Below are positions 9,167 to 17,296 of a stretch of DNA of 28,695 nucleotides, piece after piece. The DNA comes from JBEKIK01 sp050013075. GTDB lineage: Bacteria; Planctomycetota; Planctomycetia; Pirellulales; Thermoguttaceae. The notes beneath the pieces were generated by a model. It saw only the letters and a list, made by a program, of their open reading frames with translations, ran no database searches and had not been told where the DNA came from. The DNA lies in NCBI GenBank assembly GCA_050013075.1, contig JBEKFZ010000054.1, forward strand, positions 1 through 28,695, given 5' to 3'. The position numbers and the translations under genes were made by a program. Position 1 is the first letter of the stretch, and each line of letters starts with the position of its first letter.

Positions 9167-12100
9167 TTAGCGCCGCTCCAAGACCACCGCGCCAATCCAC
9201 GGCAGATTGAGAATCTGCCCGCTATAAATCTGCGCGTCGTACCCGCCGTTCGTCTGTTCCTTTTCGGACTCCACCTGAAAAACCGGCCACGACGAATTGA
9301 AAATCTCCTTGTAGGCCGCGCCCGCCGGAAGCCCGAGCCACGAGCTGTCCTGCCGCTGATCCGGCGTGCCGAACGTGACCACCGCGAACAGGCTGGCCCC
9401 GCGCACAAACGCCACCGTTCGATTCCCCGTGGCAACCACCTGGTAATTCGCATCACCCTGCAAGCCCTTGAAGGAGTCGTTGCGCAACCCCATCAGTTGC
9501 CGAAACCAGGCGAGGATGCGAGTGTTGTCTGTGGCCGTCGCAGGAGCAACATCATGCACCTGGGGATTGATCCACTGGTCGTTGTTGTCGAACGAAAAGG
9601 CCACCGTCTCGCCCACTTCCTGTCCCATAAACGACATCGGAATGCCGTTCGAAAGCAGCGTCAGGGCGCCCAGCGCCTTGGCTATCTGATAGCCTCGGCC
9701 AAACGGCGGGCGCGCGGCGATCCTGACACTAAGACTGTCCTGGCCGCTCACCATGTCGTGCGACTCGCCAAAGCGCGTGGCCTGGAAAAACGGACGCCCC
9801 CAATACTGCGGCTTGTCCATCTCCGCCTTCAGCCGTCCGGAGTCGTCCCAACCCGGATGCCCGCTGTCGTAGCTTGCATCTCTGATCCTGTAAACTTCGT
9901 CGATTCCCCACTGCCCGTCCATCACGCCCCAAGAGGGATTCGAGACATCCCACGGGCTGGTAGCCGAGTTTTCAGCCACGCAATACGGCCAGGCCCGCCC
10001 CTCCGCGGATGCCGCCGCGCGCAAGACCGAACGAATCATTCCCAAAAACTCCCACCCGCCCTGGCACTTCGTAACGATGGTCTGGGTGTCGTCGAAACGG
10101 AAGCCATCGAGATTGAATGTCCGGAACAAATACACCGAAGCCTGGCGGAAATACTCCCGCACCATGGGATGGCCGCAGTTCATGCGGTCGCCATCGTAGT
10201 CTCCATTGCGATATACGTCGGGGGCAATGCTCATGAGCGACGATCCGAGGGAGTGATTGTAAACCACGTCCATGATGACGCCGCGGCCGTTGGCATGAGC
10301 GGCGTTGACGAAACCAGCCATCGCATGCGATCCACCGTAGTGGCTGTCGATCGCAAAATAATACGAAGGGTCATAGCCCCAGGAAACGGCATTGCTGAAT
10401 TCGTTCACCGGCATCAGGCCGAAAATCGTAACCGGCAGTTGACGCAGGTATCCGGGCTGCCCCAGCCGGCTCGTACCGTTCAATTCGTCCGCCAGCAAAT
10501 CGAACGGAGTGAGCCCGCCCGCTTGCAAATTGGTAAACCGCCTGGCGTGGATTTCATAGATCAGAAAATTCTGCCAGCCCATGGTTTGCCACTGTTGGAC
10601 GTGCGCCGCCGCGCTCACTGCGGCAACATCCATCACCACGGACCACGACGTTGAAGGCTTGGCCGGGTCCTCGCCGAACGCCGTCTTCAGGCTATCTCCG
10701 TCCTGCACGGCGCGTGCGGCGGGGTCGATCACTTCCACGTCGTCGTTGAGCAGGAAGCGGTATCGCGTCCCCGGCGGCGCCTGCGAAGCCGCAAGGCTGC
10801 ACCACCAGTAGAAGGTATCGTTCGTCAAGCTCATCGGAAACTCCTGGCGCGACGGTCCGCCAGGAGAGTTTTCATCTACCAGAATGAGAGTGGCGCACAC
10901 GGCGTGCGGCGCATGAACCACAAAATAGACTTGGCCGCCGAGCAGAGTCGCGCCATGCGGCATCTCTCGGCCCGCGAAAATTCCGGTAGCCACTACCGCG
11001 CTGCCAAAGGCCGCTTGCATGAGAGCGGTGCGGCTTGGCGGCTCTGCAAACCGTGTCGCAGAACGCGCGCAAATGCCGAAAACGCCTTCGGTGGTGTGTA
11101 AAACCGGCGTGGAGACCGTCGGCGTGAAATACCGGCTGGTATCAATCCAGTCGTAGGGTTTGCGCTCTGCGCCCGCAGACGGCAGCAGATCGAAGGAAGT
11201 GGTGGTGTCCAGTGCGAGGTCCGGCATGGCCCGCCATGTTCCATCCGGTTGCAGGGCTGCCGGTACGGTTTCGTACGCGGGACCGTTGCCGACGGAAACC
11301 TCGACCGAGAGCCCGCCACCGGAGCTCGATGCTGCTTGCGGTTGGATCGCCAGCGGGACTGGTCTGATGGCCGGAAAGGCACCCACCCAGGCGCTCGCTC
11401 CCAGAGCGAATCGCGACACCGCATCCAGCACCGCGGGGTCCGCGGGAAAGGGCCTCAGGATCGCCGAGTTTTCGACATTTTGCTGGCTGATGACGGCGTA
11501 GCTTGCTCCCGGATAAATCGCCACGCTGTATGCGGCGACACGGAAGAGCGGACTCTCGCCATAGGGCTGCGCCGAGGAAACTGCCAGCGGAAAGACGGAT
11601 TGTTCCACCAGATCGCGCAATTCCAATTGCGGAGGGCTGGCCAGGCTGGCGCTGTACAGCACTTCCAGGGCAACCGGAGTCAGCACCAGAGGCTGGCTGC
11701 GCACATCGCACTGGCCGCTCTTCAGCCACAACGAAGCGCCATCGACCGGACGCCACACGCGATTGCTCGCGTCCGGTTCCCATACAGCTGCCTGGTTGGG
11801 GGCCGCAGGCTGCATCAGCTTCAGATGAAAGCCTGCGGTCATCCACGGGAGCAATGTTACACGAAACGTGGAGACACCACTGGTATCATCGCGTGCCGAC
11901 TCTCCGAAATAAGCGGGCAGCACACTGGAATCGTAAGGATTCCAGACGAACAACTGCCCGCCCCGGAACGTCTTTTGCGTGATCGCTTGAAACATGAGCA
12001 CATCGCCCGGATGGAAGACCACACCGGCGGGAAAAGGATTCTGGTAGAGAACTCGCGGCGACGACTCGAAGGTCCAGACTTCGGCTGGCGACGTGAGAAA

Positions 12101-12340
12101 AAGCCGCCGCGTGAAACTGTCCGCTTCCCAAGTGTCCTGGCCCGTTGCGGGTGCCGTGGAGTGAAACTTGAATTGCAGTTTGCGCGCATCGGGCGCGTCG
12201 GGCAGTTGAAAATCCACGACGTCTGCACTGGGGGCGCCCTTCTTATCCCAGATGTTATTCCCATCCCAGGCAGCTTGCCAAACGTACAGACTCCACAAAC
12301 CTGCCCTATTAACAGGCTTGTGATGCACCGTAATTCCCAT
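9167..12340 (-). CDS. GH13 (alpha-amylase superfamily) enzyme with long N-terminal beta-domain region
   Basis: This 1057-residue protein belongs to the alpha-amylase superfamily and should act on starch- or glycogen-like alpha-glucans. Residues 1-180 look like one or two starch-binding-type beta modules (ITVHHKP...GLWSLYVW); 180-450 is further beta-rich sequence; about 465-560 is a CBM48-like module (GGQVYFVVHAPHA). The (beta/alpha)8 barrel starts near 590 (NFLIYEIHARRF). Region I is DVVYNH (691-696). Region II is GFRFD (746-750) with nucleophile D750. Region III is AEN with acid/base E790. Region IV is SHD (860-862) with D862. The catalytic triad is therefore complete. No signal peptide is visible, so the enzyme is probably cytoplasmic. 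The start is supported by AAGGAGA shortly upstream. The order CBM48-barrel resembles branching or trehalose-forming enzymes, but the exact specificity cannot be read. Confidence 0.88.
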   Translation of the reverse strand: MGITVHHKPVNRAGLWSLYVWQAAWDGNNIWDKKGAPSADVVDFQLPDAPDARKLQFKFHSTAPATGQDTWEADSFTRRLFLTSPAEVWTFESSPRVLYQNPFPAGVVFHPGDVLMFQAITQKTFRGGQLFVWNPYDSSVLPAYFGESARDDTSGVSTFRVTLLPWMTAGFHLKLMQPAAPNQAAVWEPDASNRVWRPVDGASLWLKSGQCDVRSQPLVLTPVALEVLYSASLASPPQLELRDLVEQSVFPLAVSSAQPYGESPLFRVAAYSVAIYPGASYAVISQQNVENSAILRPFPADPAVLDAVSRFALGASAWVGAFPAIRPVPLAIQPQAASSSGGGLSVEVSVGNGPAYETVPAALQPDGTWRAMPDLALDTTTSFDLLPSAGAERKPYDWIDTSRYFTPTVSTPVLHTTEGVFGICARSATRFAEPPSRTALMQAAFGSAVVATGIFAGREMPHGATLLGGQVYFVVHAPHAVCATLILVDENSPGGPSRQEFPMSLTNDTFYWWCSLAASQAPPGTRYRFLLNDDVEVIDPAARAVQDGDSLKTAFGEDPAKPSTSWSVVMDVAAVSAAAHVQQWQTMGWQNFLIYEIHARRFTNLQAGGLTPFDLLADELNGTSRLGQPGYLRQLPVTIFGLMPVNEFSNAVSWGYDPSYYFAIDSHYGGSHAMAGFVNAAHANGRGVIMDVVYNHSLGSSLMSIAPDVYRNGDYDGDRMNCGHPMVREYFRQASVYLFRTFNLDGFRFDDTQTIVTKCQGGWEFLGMIRSVLRAAASAEGRAWPYCVAENSATSPWDVSNPSWGVMDGQWGIDEVYRIRDASYDSGHPGWDDSGRLKAEMDKPQYWGRPFFQATRFGESHDMVSGQDSLSVRIAARPPFGRGYQIAKALGALTLLSNGIPMSFMGQEVGETVAFSFDNNDQWINPQVHDVAPATATDNTRILAWFRQLMGLRNDSFKGLQGDANYQVVATGNRTVAFVRGASLFAVVTFGTPDQRQDSSWLGLPAGAAYKEIFNSSWPVFQVESEKEQTNGGYDAQIYSGQILNLPWIGAVVLERR

Positions 12341-12587
12341 GCCACTCTCCTTCTGTATCTACACTATCCCAAGCCCACGAAAAATGACGTCTGCAATTGG
12401 CGTCCCATGCCATCCATTTGAAGACAAACCCAAAGCCCCCATCAATGTAGCAAGTAGGCGTTGGGTATCACAATGTACCTTGAGTTTACGACACAACCAC
12501 GATAGCAACGTTCCAGCTACCCTGCACAGCATAATCTCTGTTTCCCAGCCGCTTCCCTTTGTTGAATAAATCTCCTAAGCCATATTG
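12341..12587. other. Gap between the GH13 gene and the protease operon
   Basis: Contains the GH13 ribosome binding site (AAGGAGA on the minus strand, about 12346-12352). I see no gene and no clear hairpin-plus-T-run terminator. A promoter for the GH13 gene is expected here but not recognised. Confidence 0.4.
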
Positions 12588-12803
12588 CTAATGAAGTGAA
12601 CGGCGCATTTGCGGCTCAACAAAATGTGTATCTTGTAGTTTTGTTCGCAATTTTTCCGCCTCTTCATCCGAAGCTTCAATCGTGACCATTTGGGGAGTAT
12701 CGGCACTTACTAATTTGATGCCGGGTTCGTTTTTGACGGCGTCCTCGGCAGACACCGTTGGACCAGTCAGTCCGCGCCGATTCGTAACTAAATATAGTCC
12801 CAT
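12588..12803 (-). CDS. Small free-standing subtilisin-propeptide-like protein (I9-like)
   Basis: This 71-residue soluble protein resembles inhibitor I9/propeptide domains, which fold subtilisins and block their active site. The C-terminal part SDEEAEKLRTKLQDTHFVEP fits the I9 pattern. It also resembles the N-terminal region of the protease encoded just upstream: both begin with MxxYxxxNRRxG (MGLYLVTNRRG versus MPEYVLVNRRSG) and end with RRSLH versus RRNLH. It follows the protease stop by 32 bases in the same direction, with GGGGGAG before ATG, so the two were probably co-transcribed. The likely role is an in-trans inhibitor or folding helper of the protease. Homology is judged by eye. Unlike the protease it has no visible lesion. 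Confidence 0.7.
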   Translation of the reverse strand: MGLYLVTNRRGLTGPTVSAEDAVKNEPGIKLVSADTPQMVTIEASDEEAEKLRTKLQDTHFVEPQMRRSLH

Positions 12804-12835
12804 TATACTCCCCCGCTATTTACGGAAATGGAAAC

Positions 12836-13911
12836 TTAAACTACTGGTAATCCGCGTCCCTCGTACTTGACGGGCAGCCCGAATGGTTTGCAATGCTGCG
12901 CTAAGACCAACGCCGCTCTTTTGGAACGCGTCGCGTCGCGCGGCAGCGATTTATAAATCTGGTCGCCGGATAAGATGACGGCAAGCGCTCCACAGGCAGC
13001 GGGGCTCGCCATTGAGGTTCCGTCCATCTCCATGTAAGCGCCAACGAAGCCATTCTTGTCGGGTACGGTGGAAACAATGCCCACTCCCGGGGCGGCGCAA
13101 GCCAGCGTCGGTCCGAAGCAACTAAATGATGCCGGTGGTATGAGTTCCATGTTCGGCGACGTCCCGCGCCTCGCTTCCGGGTAAGTTTTTTCCGTCTACG
13201 AAGGCGCCAACCAGCGTCACATGCTTTAGGTTCCGGTGATGACCGCAACCGGTATCGATGACGCCGACTTTGATCCCTGCCCCGCGCGACGCATTCTTCA
13301 CATCGACACCCATTTTTTCGTGCCACCAGCCGCTACCACCGGCTTTTGCTTTGGCGATCGGGATGCAGTCGATAGTGCTTCCCGATGCAGGCGCATCGGC
13401 GAACATGATCCAGAAGTTGGCACAAGGAATCGGTTCAACAAACGCAATCAGGAAGCCGTTCGGCACTTTGAATGATAATTTACCCCTGGCATCCGTCGTT
13501 ACGGTCTTGAAATGGGTTTGCCCGGATGGATCCCTAAGGTAGAGCAGGACTTCGATTTTAGGAAGAGGCGCTCCTCCGCCGGTGATAGTGAACTGATAGT
13601 TCTTTCCCTTGGCACTCGCCACGGCGGTATAGGGTATGGACGCCTGTAGCTCCATTGGAACCGTTTGATGAAGATTCCGGCGCACGGCGAGTTCCAGGAT
13701 GGAATCCGCCGGCATGTGTGCACGAATCGAGGCCACTTGGCCGGCATCGGCGTCAAGCAGCATGACGTGACGCGTCTGCGGGTTCGTTGTCGGAAAGAAT
13801 GCGGGCACTGGTTAACATTCCGAACGTAGTCTGTACCGTTGCCCGCGAAGCGATTTTATCAGCAGCGGTGAACTTACCACTTCGCCGATTCACAAGGACG
13901 TACTCCGGCAT
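12836..13911 (-). pseudogene. Subtilisin-like serine protease (S8), frameshifted and internally deleted
   Basis: The original start is ATG 13911 (ribosome binding site AGGAAG), giving MPEYVLVNRRSGKFTAADKI, an I9-like propeptide. A frameshift between about 13765 and 13805 moves the frame to the one carrying RHVMLLDADAGQ. A beta-sandwich-like domain follows (about 13470-13640, KIEVLLYLRDPSG, TDARGKLSFKVPNG), then the S8 core with catalytic Asp in VGVIDTG and His in EHGTHTTGII, where the frame stops (13122). The third catalytic residue, Ser in GTSMASPAACG, is in a shifted frame (13150-12836). Only about 50 residues separate His and Ser instead of roughly 150, and the oxyanion-hole Asn region is missing. 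The gene is therefore inactive as sequenced unless the lesions are assembly errors. It sits 36 bases after the phosphorylase-like gene and 32 before the small propeptide-like gene. Confidence 0.85.
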
Positions 13912-13947
13912 TGGATCTTCCTATCTTTGGATGAATTTGACTGTTTG

Positions 13948-15096
13948 TCACTCTGCGGCTATTACAGCCCAACACACAATCGCGCTGCAAACAGAACTCC
14001 AACGGCCGAAGCCTTTGTAGATCTGCGCGGCAATTTTTGCCTGATCCTTAAGCGTGCCTTGCGCTTTAATCTGCGGATCAGAAACGTTCCGGATGGCAAG
14101 CCAACGGGGTGCATTGGATCCCATCTTCTGGCTGACCAGGCCAAGTACAGCATCACCCATTTCCGATACATCCCCCAGCCCCTGAAGTTTGTAGTGATTG
14201 TCCGAGGTGTCAAAGCCAAAAAAGTCGGTCGTGAGCACGCATTGTGGCAACGCTTTGGGGGCAACGACTGTAATTTTGGGCGGCCTGGTGTTGTCCTTCG
14301 GCAGTTGGCCTTCATTTGCTTTGAACAGCTTCTTTGCCGTGGTAAAAAACTTGGACTTTGCCGGAGTACTGGAATAGTGGGATTGGGCGAAGGGCTCCCT
14401 CTCGAATTTTTTTATACAATCGAATCGCACAATCGGGCTTACCACCACGTCTCCAACTTCGAACTCCGCCCCAATCCCCCCTGCCGTCCCCGTGGTCAGA
14501 ACCAGTTTCGGCTTTACTTCACTAATGATCTGACGCCACACGTCTCGATTCGGAAGCTTCGGACCATCCTGCGACATATGCGATTCGGACTTGAAGACGA
14601 CAACACTCTTGTCTCCGATTTTCGTTGTCCAATATGAACCCAGGCGCTTAGCCAGTTTGGCAGGACATCTGGCGCGCATCTTGCTGGAAATCGAGGCGAA
14701 ATTGTGGGTATACGGTTGATAATCGTTGCGCGAATCTTTTCCCGGCGTGAGGACGCGGCTCAAGGCATGGCCTTCATCTACGGTCCAAGTGACAACCAGA
14801 ACGTCCGCTTGTGGCAATGGCTTGGCAGCTCCCCCCGCGTGCGATGGACCGGTTTGCGGCTCTAGCCCTTTCGGCCAAGGCGGGTCGGTGTAGCGCGAAA
14901 GCCCAGTCGCCGTCGTAAACGCCAGGAATTCGCGACCAGCGGGTGCCTCGGAATCGAAATCTATAATCTCTCTCCGTATATCGGCGTCGTCGGTTGAAGT
15001 TGCCGCCGCCTCAAAGGCGAACGTCGAAACCGGCGGGGGAGTGGAGATGGGGTCGAAGCCAAGGTTTCGTTCAACCCATTTTCGATCAATTATCAT
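13948..15096 (-). CDS. Nucleoside phosphorylase/nucleosidase-fold protein (PNP_UDP superfamily)
   Basis: From ATG 15096, which follows AGGAGG by 9 bases, the protein has 382 residues; an upstream in-frame ATG (15144) lacks a ribosome binding site. Residues 97-111 (ADVLVVTWTVDEGHAL) begin the alpha/beta core. TTGTAGGIG (201-209) matches the glycine-rich segment of MTA/SAH nucleosidases and purine phosphorylases, and GDVVVSP follows. RNVSDP (336-341) supplies the conserved Asp of the RxxSD motif. The usual DMEA-type ribose-binding motif reads EMGDAV (312-317), so the standard Glu is replaced by Gly. The protein is longer than housekeeping MTA/SAH nucleosidases (about 230 residues), with extra N- and C-terminal segments. 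Phosphorylase-fold proteins of this size occur as effectors in bacterial conflict systems; that role here is inferred from its co-directional neighbours, a subtilase and a propeptide-like protein. Confidence 0.82.
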   Translation of the reverse strand: MIIDRKWVERNLGFDPISTPPPVSTFAFEAAATSTDDADIRREIIDFDSEAPAGREFLAFTTATGLSRYTDPPWPKGLEPQTGPSHAGGAAKPLPQADVLVVTWTVDEGHALSRVLTPGKDSRNDYQPYTHNFASISSKMRARCPAKLAKRLGSYWTTKIGDKSVVVFKSESHMSQDGPKLPNRDVWRQIISEVKPKLVLTTGTAGGIGAEFEVGDVVVSPIVRFDCIKKFEREPFAQSHYSSTPAKSKFFTTAKKLFKANEGQLPKDNTRPPKITVVAPKALPQCVLTTDFFGFDTSDNHYKLQGLGDVSEMGDAVLGLVSQKMGSNAPRWLAIRNVSDPQIKAQGTLKDQAKIAAQIYKGFGRWSSVCSAIVCWAVIAAE

Positions 15097-15189
15097 AGCT
15101 AGGCTCCTCCTAACAGACGTTGAAAAAGTCTGAAAAGCGGCCAATGTTTCTTCGGTTGACGATGCAATTCGATGCTTGCCGAGAAGTAA

Positions 15190-15207
15190 TTGGTATCTTC
15201 ATACCAA
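15190..15207. promoter_or_regulatory. Inverted repeat upstream of the phosphorylase-protease operon
   Basis: A perfect inverted repeat, TTGGTAT-CTTC-ATACCAA, lies about 94 bases upstream of the phosphorylase-like start. Its place and size fit an operator, but no promoter elements could be confirmed beside it. It could also be a chance hairpin. Confidence 0.35.
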
Positions 15208-15739
15208 GCCCCACCGCGATGAGATAACACCGTCTCCCGGGACGACGTACCGAGTCGGCATCGCCCGGGCCGACGATCGCACTTTCCATGATTCTAGCCA
15301 TGCCATCTGGAATGGCAATAAGCCTACGGAGGGGATATGGGGTATTCTCGTTTTCAAGTGGCAGTCACTCGGCGCTCCCGTAGGGGCGATGCTCGCTCGT
15401 AGCCGCATCGCGTTGTTGTCACACCTGTGATGTCAAGAAGAAACCATCGCGATACTGTTCGCACAACCCGGCTTTTCCCGCAGCCAATCCTGTAACTGGC
15501 CGTGAGTAATCAAAGAGAAAAGGTCATGCCAAGGTCTTATGTCCCAAAAATCATTCCTTTGATGGCCCGATCGTGGGTACTTCTCCGTCAGTGGATGTGC
15601 TTCCGTCCCATAATCCTAACGGGCACCGTTTGACGGGACCGTAGAGGCGTGCCGAAACAGAGGTGATTTTCCGGGATGTCCGGGAATACATGCAAGTAGA
15701 CGAGACAGCCACAAGGAATCGTTGTGCGCAGCCTCGTGA
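15208..15739. other. Gap between the protease operon and the YhfC-like gene
   Basis: No gene is supported here. The left half (15208-15430) shows nothing recognisable. The right half carries copy B of the TTTGAYGG dispersed repeat. Confidence 0.4.
15555..15677. repeat. Dispersed degenerate repeat, copy B (TTTGAYGG family)
   Basis: Contains CCTTTGATGGCCCG (about 15557-15570) and CCGTTTGACGGGACC (about 15627-15641). Positions 15598-15677 align with 8829 onward; a 32-base core matches at 23 positions and nearly all changes are transitions. The segment 15555-15570 resembles 17179-17194. It lies at the junction of two unrelated cargo blocks. Confidence 0.45.
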
Positions 15740-16882
15740 TCACGCCACTACTGCTTTTTCCAATCCGAGATCGGCTGCCCGCTCGTTCCAGTGACGGTAA
15801 CACCATCTGAGGATAGGCACGCTGATCAGGGCAAATGGCAAAATTGCCAGTTCTATCCACCAAACGGAGAAGGTTCCCAGCTTTCCAGAGACGTGGGCTG
15901 CGCCGGCAATCCCGTCGATCGAGGTGAAAATCACAAAGCCCCAGAAGACCATCGCGAATCTCCGATTTGCCACCCCCAGCAAGATGAGTGCGCGGGAAGA
16001 AGCATGGCACAGGATGGCGATGATTCTTTCCGTGGGACCAATGAGCCAGAACAGCGGGGTAGTGGCCGCTGCCTTGCTTAGTTCCTGACCGATCTGCTCC
16101 GCTGCCGGTAGCCCGGCAATTGCCACCAATGCCGTTACTAAAGCCCCTGCCCCCAACAAGAACGCCTCAAAGGCCCCGGCACCCACGCCAACGGCGATGG
16201 CACGACCTGCTTCGCGTCCAAGCTGTCGCCAGATCCATACGGCCAGCAGCGTGAAGCCCATCTCGCACAGGCTCGACTCGATGCCGAGGAACAGTCCTCC
16301 GCATGCAACCAACAGCGGATACGGCAGGTTGTGCTTCAAGAAGCCGATCACCGCCGCGTTGCTCGCCAGAGCGCAGACCACTTTCACCGCCACCGCAACT
16401 GTCCACAACCCGGCGCCAATCCAAAACCAGCAAAAGCAGGCGTGCGACGTGCGCTTCCAGTAGATCACAGCCACAGCCCCGACCAGCATCATGCCCAGGG
16501 AGGACGGGAAGTACACTAGCAGGTTAGCGGGCGTCTCGGGGTCTAGCCGCACGTAGTATTCCCCTCGGTGACCTTGAGGATCGAGTCGGATAGTTTCCCC
16601 AAGAGTTAGTTTGCCACTCCAAGTTCCCTCGCCCATAGCGAAAAGATCGACATGCCGGCCATCTGGAGTCTCGCGCGATACCTTGCATTGCCCTTCCTCC
16701 ATCCGCAGACGCAGGAAGATTGACCGGCTGCTGTCGCGGGGGGCGGTGATCGTCACCGGCAACCCTGAAAACTGCGCCGGGGCAGGAGAATCAGGTGGCT
16801 CCGCAAGCGACTGACTGACGAGTGCGATTGCGGCCAAAGCAACAAGAATCAACGAGAATTTCAATCGCATCACAAATCGCAT
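15740..16882 (-). CDS. YhfC-like membrane protein with signal peptide and extracytoplasmic N-terminal domain
   Basis: Start ATG 16882 is preceded by AAGGA and yields a signal peptide (MRFVMRLKFSLILVALAAIA, ending near SLA, residue 27); 380 residues in all. Residues 30-120 form a small beta-rich extracytoplasmic domain. From about 127 the protein has about seven or eight hydrophobic segments. GVGAGAFEAFLLGAG (centred on E239) and TERIIAILCHASSR (E285, H293) match the pattern of YhfC-family proteins, a group related to CAAX-type intramembrane proteases, where Glu and His are the presumed catalytic residues. The substrate is unknown. It is divergent from the aldo/keto reductase and shows no operon partner. 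The signal peptide plus beta domain ahead of the YhfC core is unusual to my knowledge. Confidence 0.65.
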   Translation of the reverse strand: MRFVMRLKFSLILVALAAIALVSQSLAEPPDSPAPAQFSGLPVTITAPRDSSRSIFLRLRMEEGQCKVSRETPDGRHVDLFAMGEGTWSGKLTLGETIRLDPQGHRGEYYVRLDPETPANLLVYFPSSLGMMLVGAVAVIYWKRTSHACFCWFWIGAGLWTVAVAVKVVCALASNAAVIGFLKHNLPYPLLVACGGLFLGIESSLCEMGFTLLAVWIWRQLGREAGRAIAVGVGAGAFEAFLLGAGALVTALVAIAGLPAAEQIGQELSKAAATTPLFWLIGPTERIIAILCHASSRALILLGVANRRFAMVFWGFVIFTSIDGIAGAAHVSGKLGTFSVWWIELAILPFALISVPILRWCYRHWNERAADLGLEKAVVA

Positions 16883-17296
16883 ATCGTCCCACTTTTCCTT
16901 AATAAGCTCCGAGCGGCGAGTACACCCGTTGTTCGTGTGTAACCAGCGGAGAATCACCGCTGGGACCGTATGTCACTTCGTTTCCTCTGGAGAGACATCC
17001 CCTTTGGGCAAGCGTTACTGGATCGTGTACCGGAAGGCTCCGTTGTGGCCTGCGAGCCAACTTCAAGGCGAACGTCTCGCCATTACCGGCTAAGCCGCGA
17101 CTCGTGACTCCTTCCTTTTTGCGTGCTGCGAACCTCGCAAGAAGTATTCTGTTGAATGCGTCTCTGCGTGTCAAGATACCTTCCTTTGATGGGCCGCCCG
17201 GCCATGTTTCCTCACCACTACGGCTTGCCTGGGGTGATAGAATGTCTTGGCAGCATTTATGTCCAGAAAAGTAAATCGGAAATTGGAGGGAATGCC
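16883..17296. other. Divergent intergenic region, YhfC-like gene / aldo-keto reductase
   Basis: No gene is supported in these 414 bases. It should hold the promoters of both divergent genes, though no clear -35/-10 pairs were found. CTTTGATGGGCCG at about 17182 is another copy of the dispersed TTTGAYGG motif. GGAGGG at 17285-17290 is the ribosome binding site of the reductase. Confidence 0.4.

Noticed and set aside
8963..10654. A 563-codon open frame on the plus strand starting in the ligase fragment
   Set aside because: Only the first 53 residues or so resemble a protein family; the rest is antisense to the GH13 gene, whose minus-strand frame contains complete catalytic motifs.
11249..12421. 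A 390-codon plus-strand frame
   Set aside because: It lies entirely antisense to the GH13 N-terminal half, with no recognisable motifs and Arg/Pro-rich shadow composition.
13927..14637. A 236-codon plus-strand frame
   Set aside because: It is antisense to the phosphorylase-fold gene, which has clear motifs and a strong ribosome binding site.
15588..16010. A 140-codon minus-strand frame
   Set aside because: Most of it is an alternative frame of the YhfC-like gene. Only its tail overlaps dispersed repeat copy B, where the similarity to copy A is noted instead.
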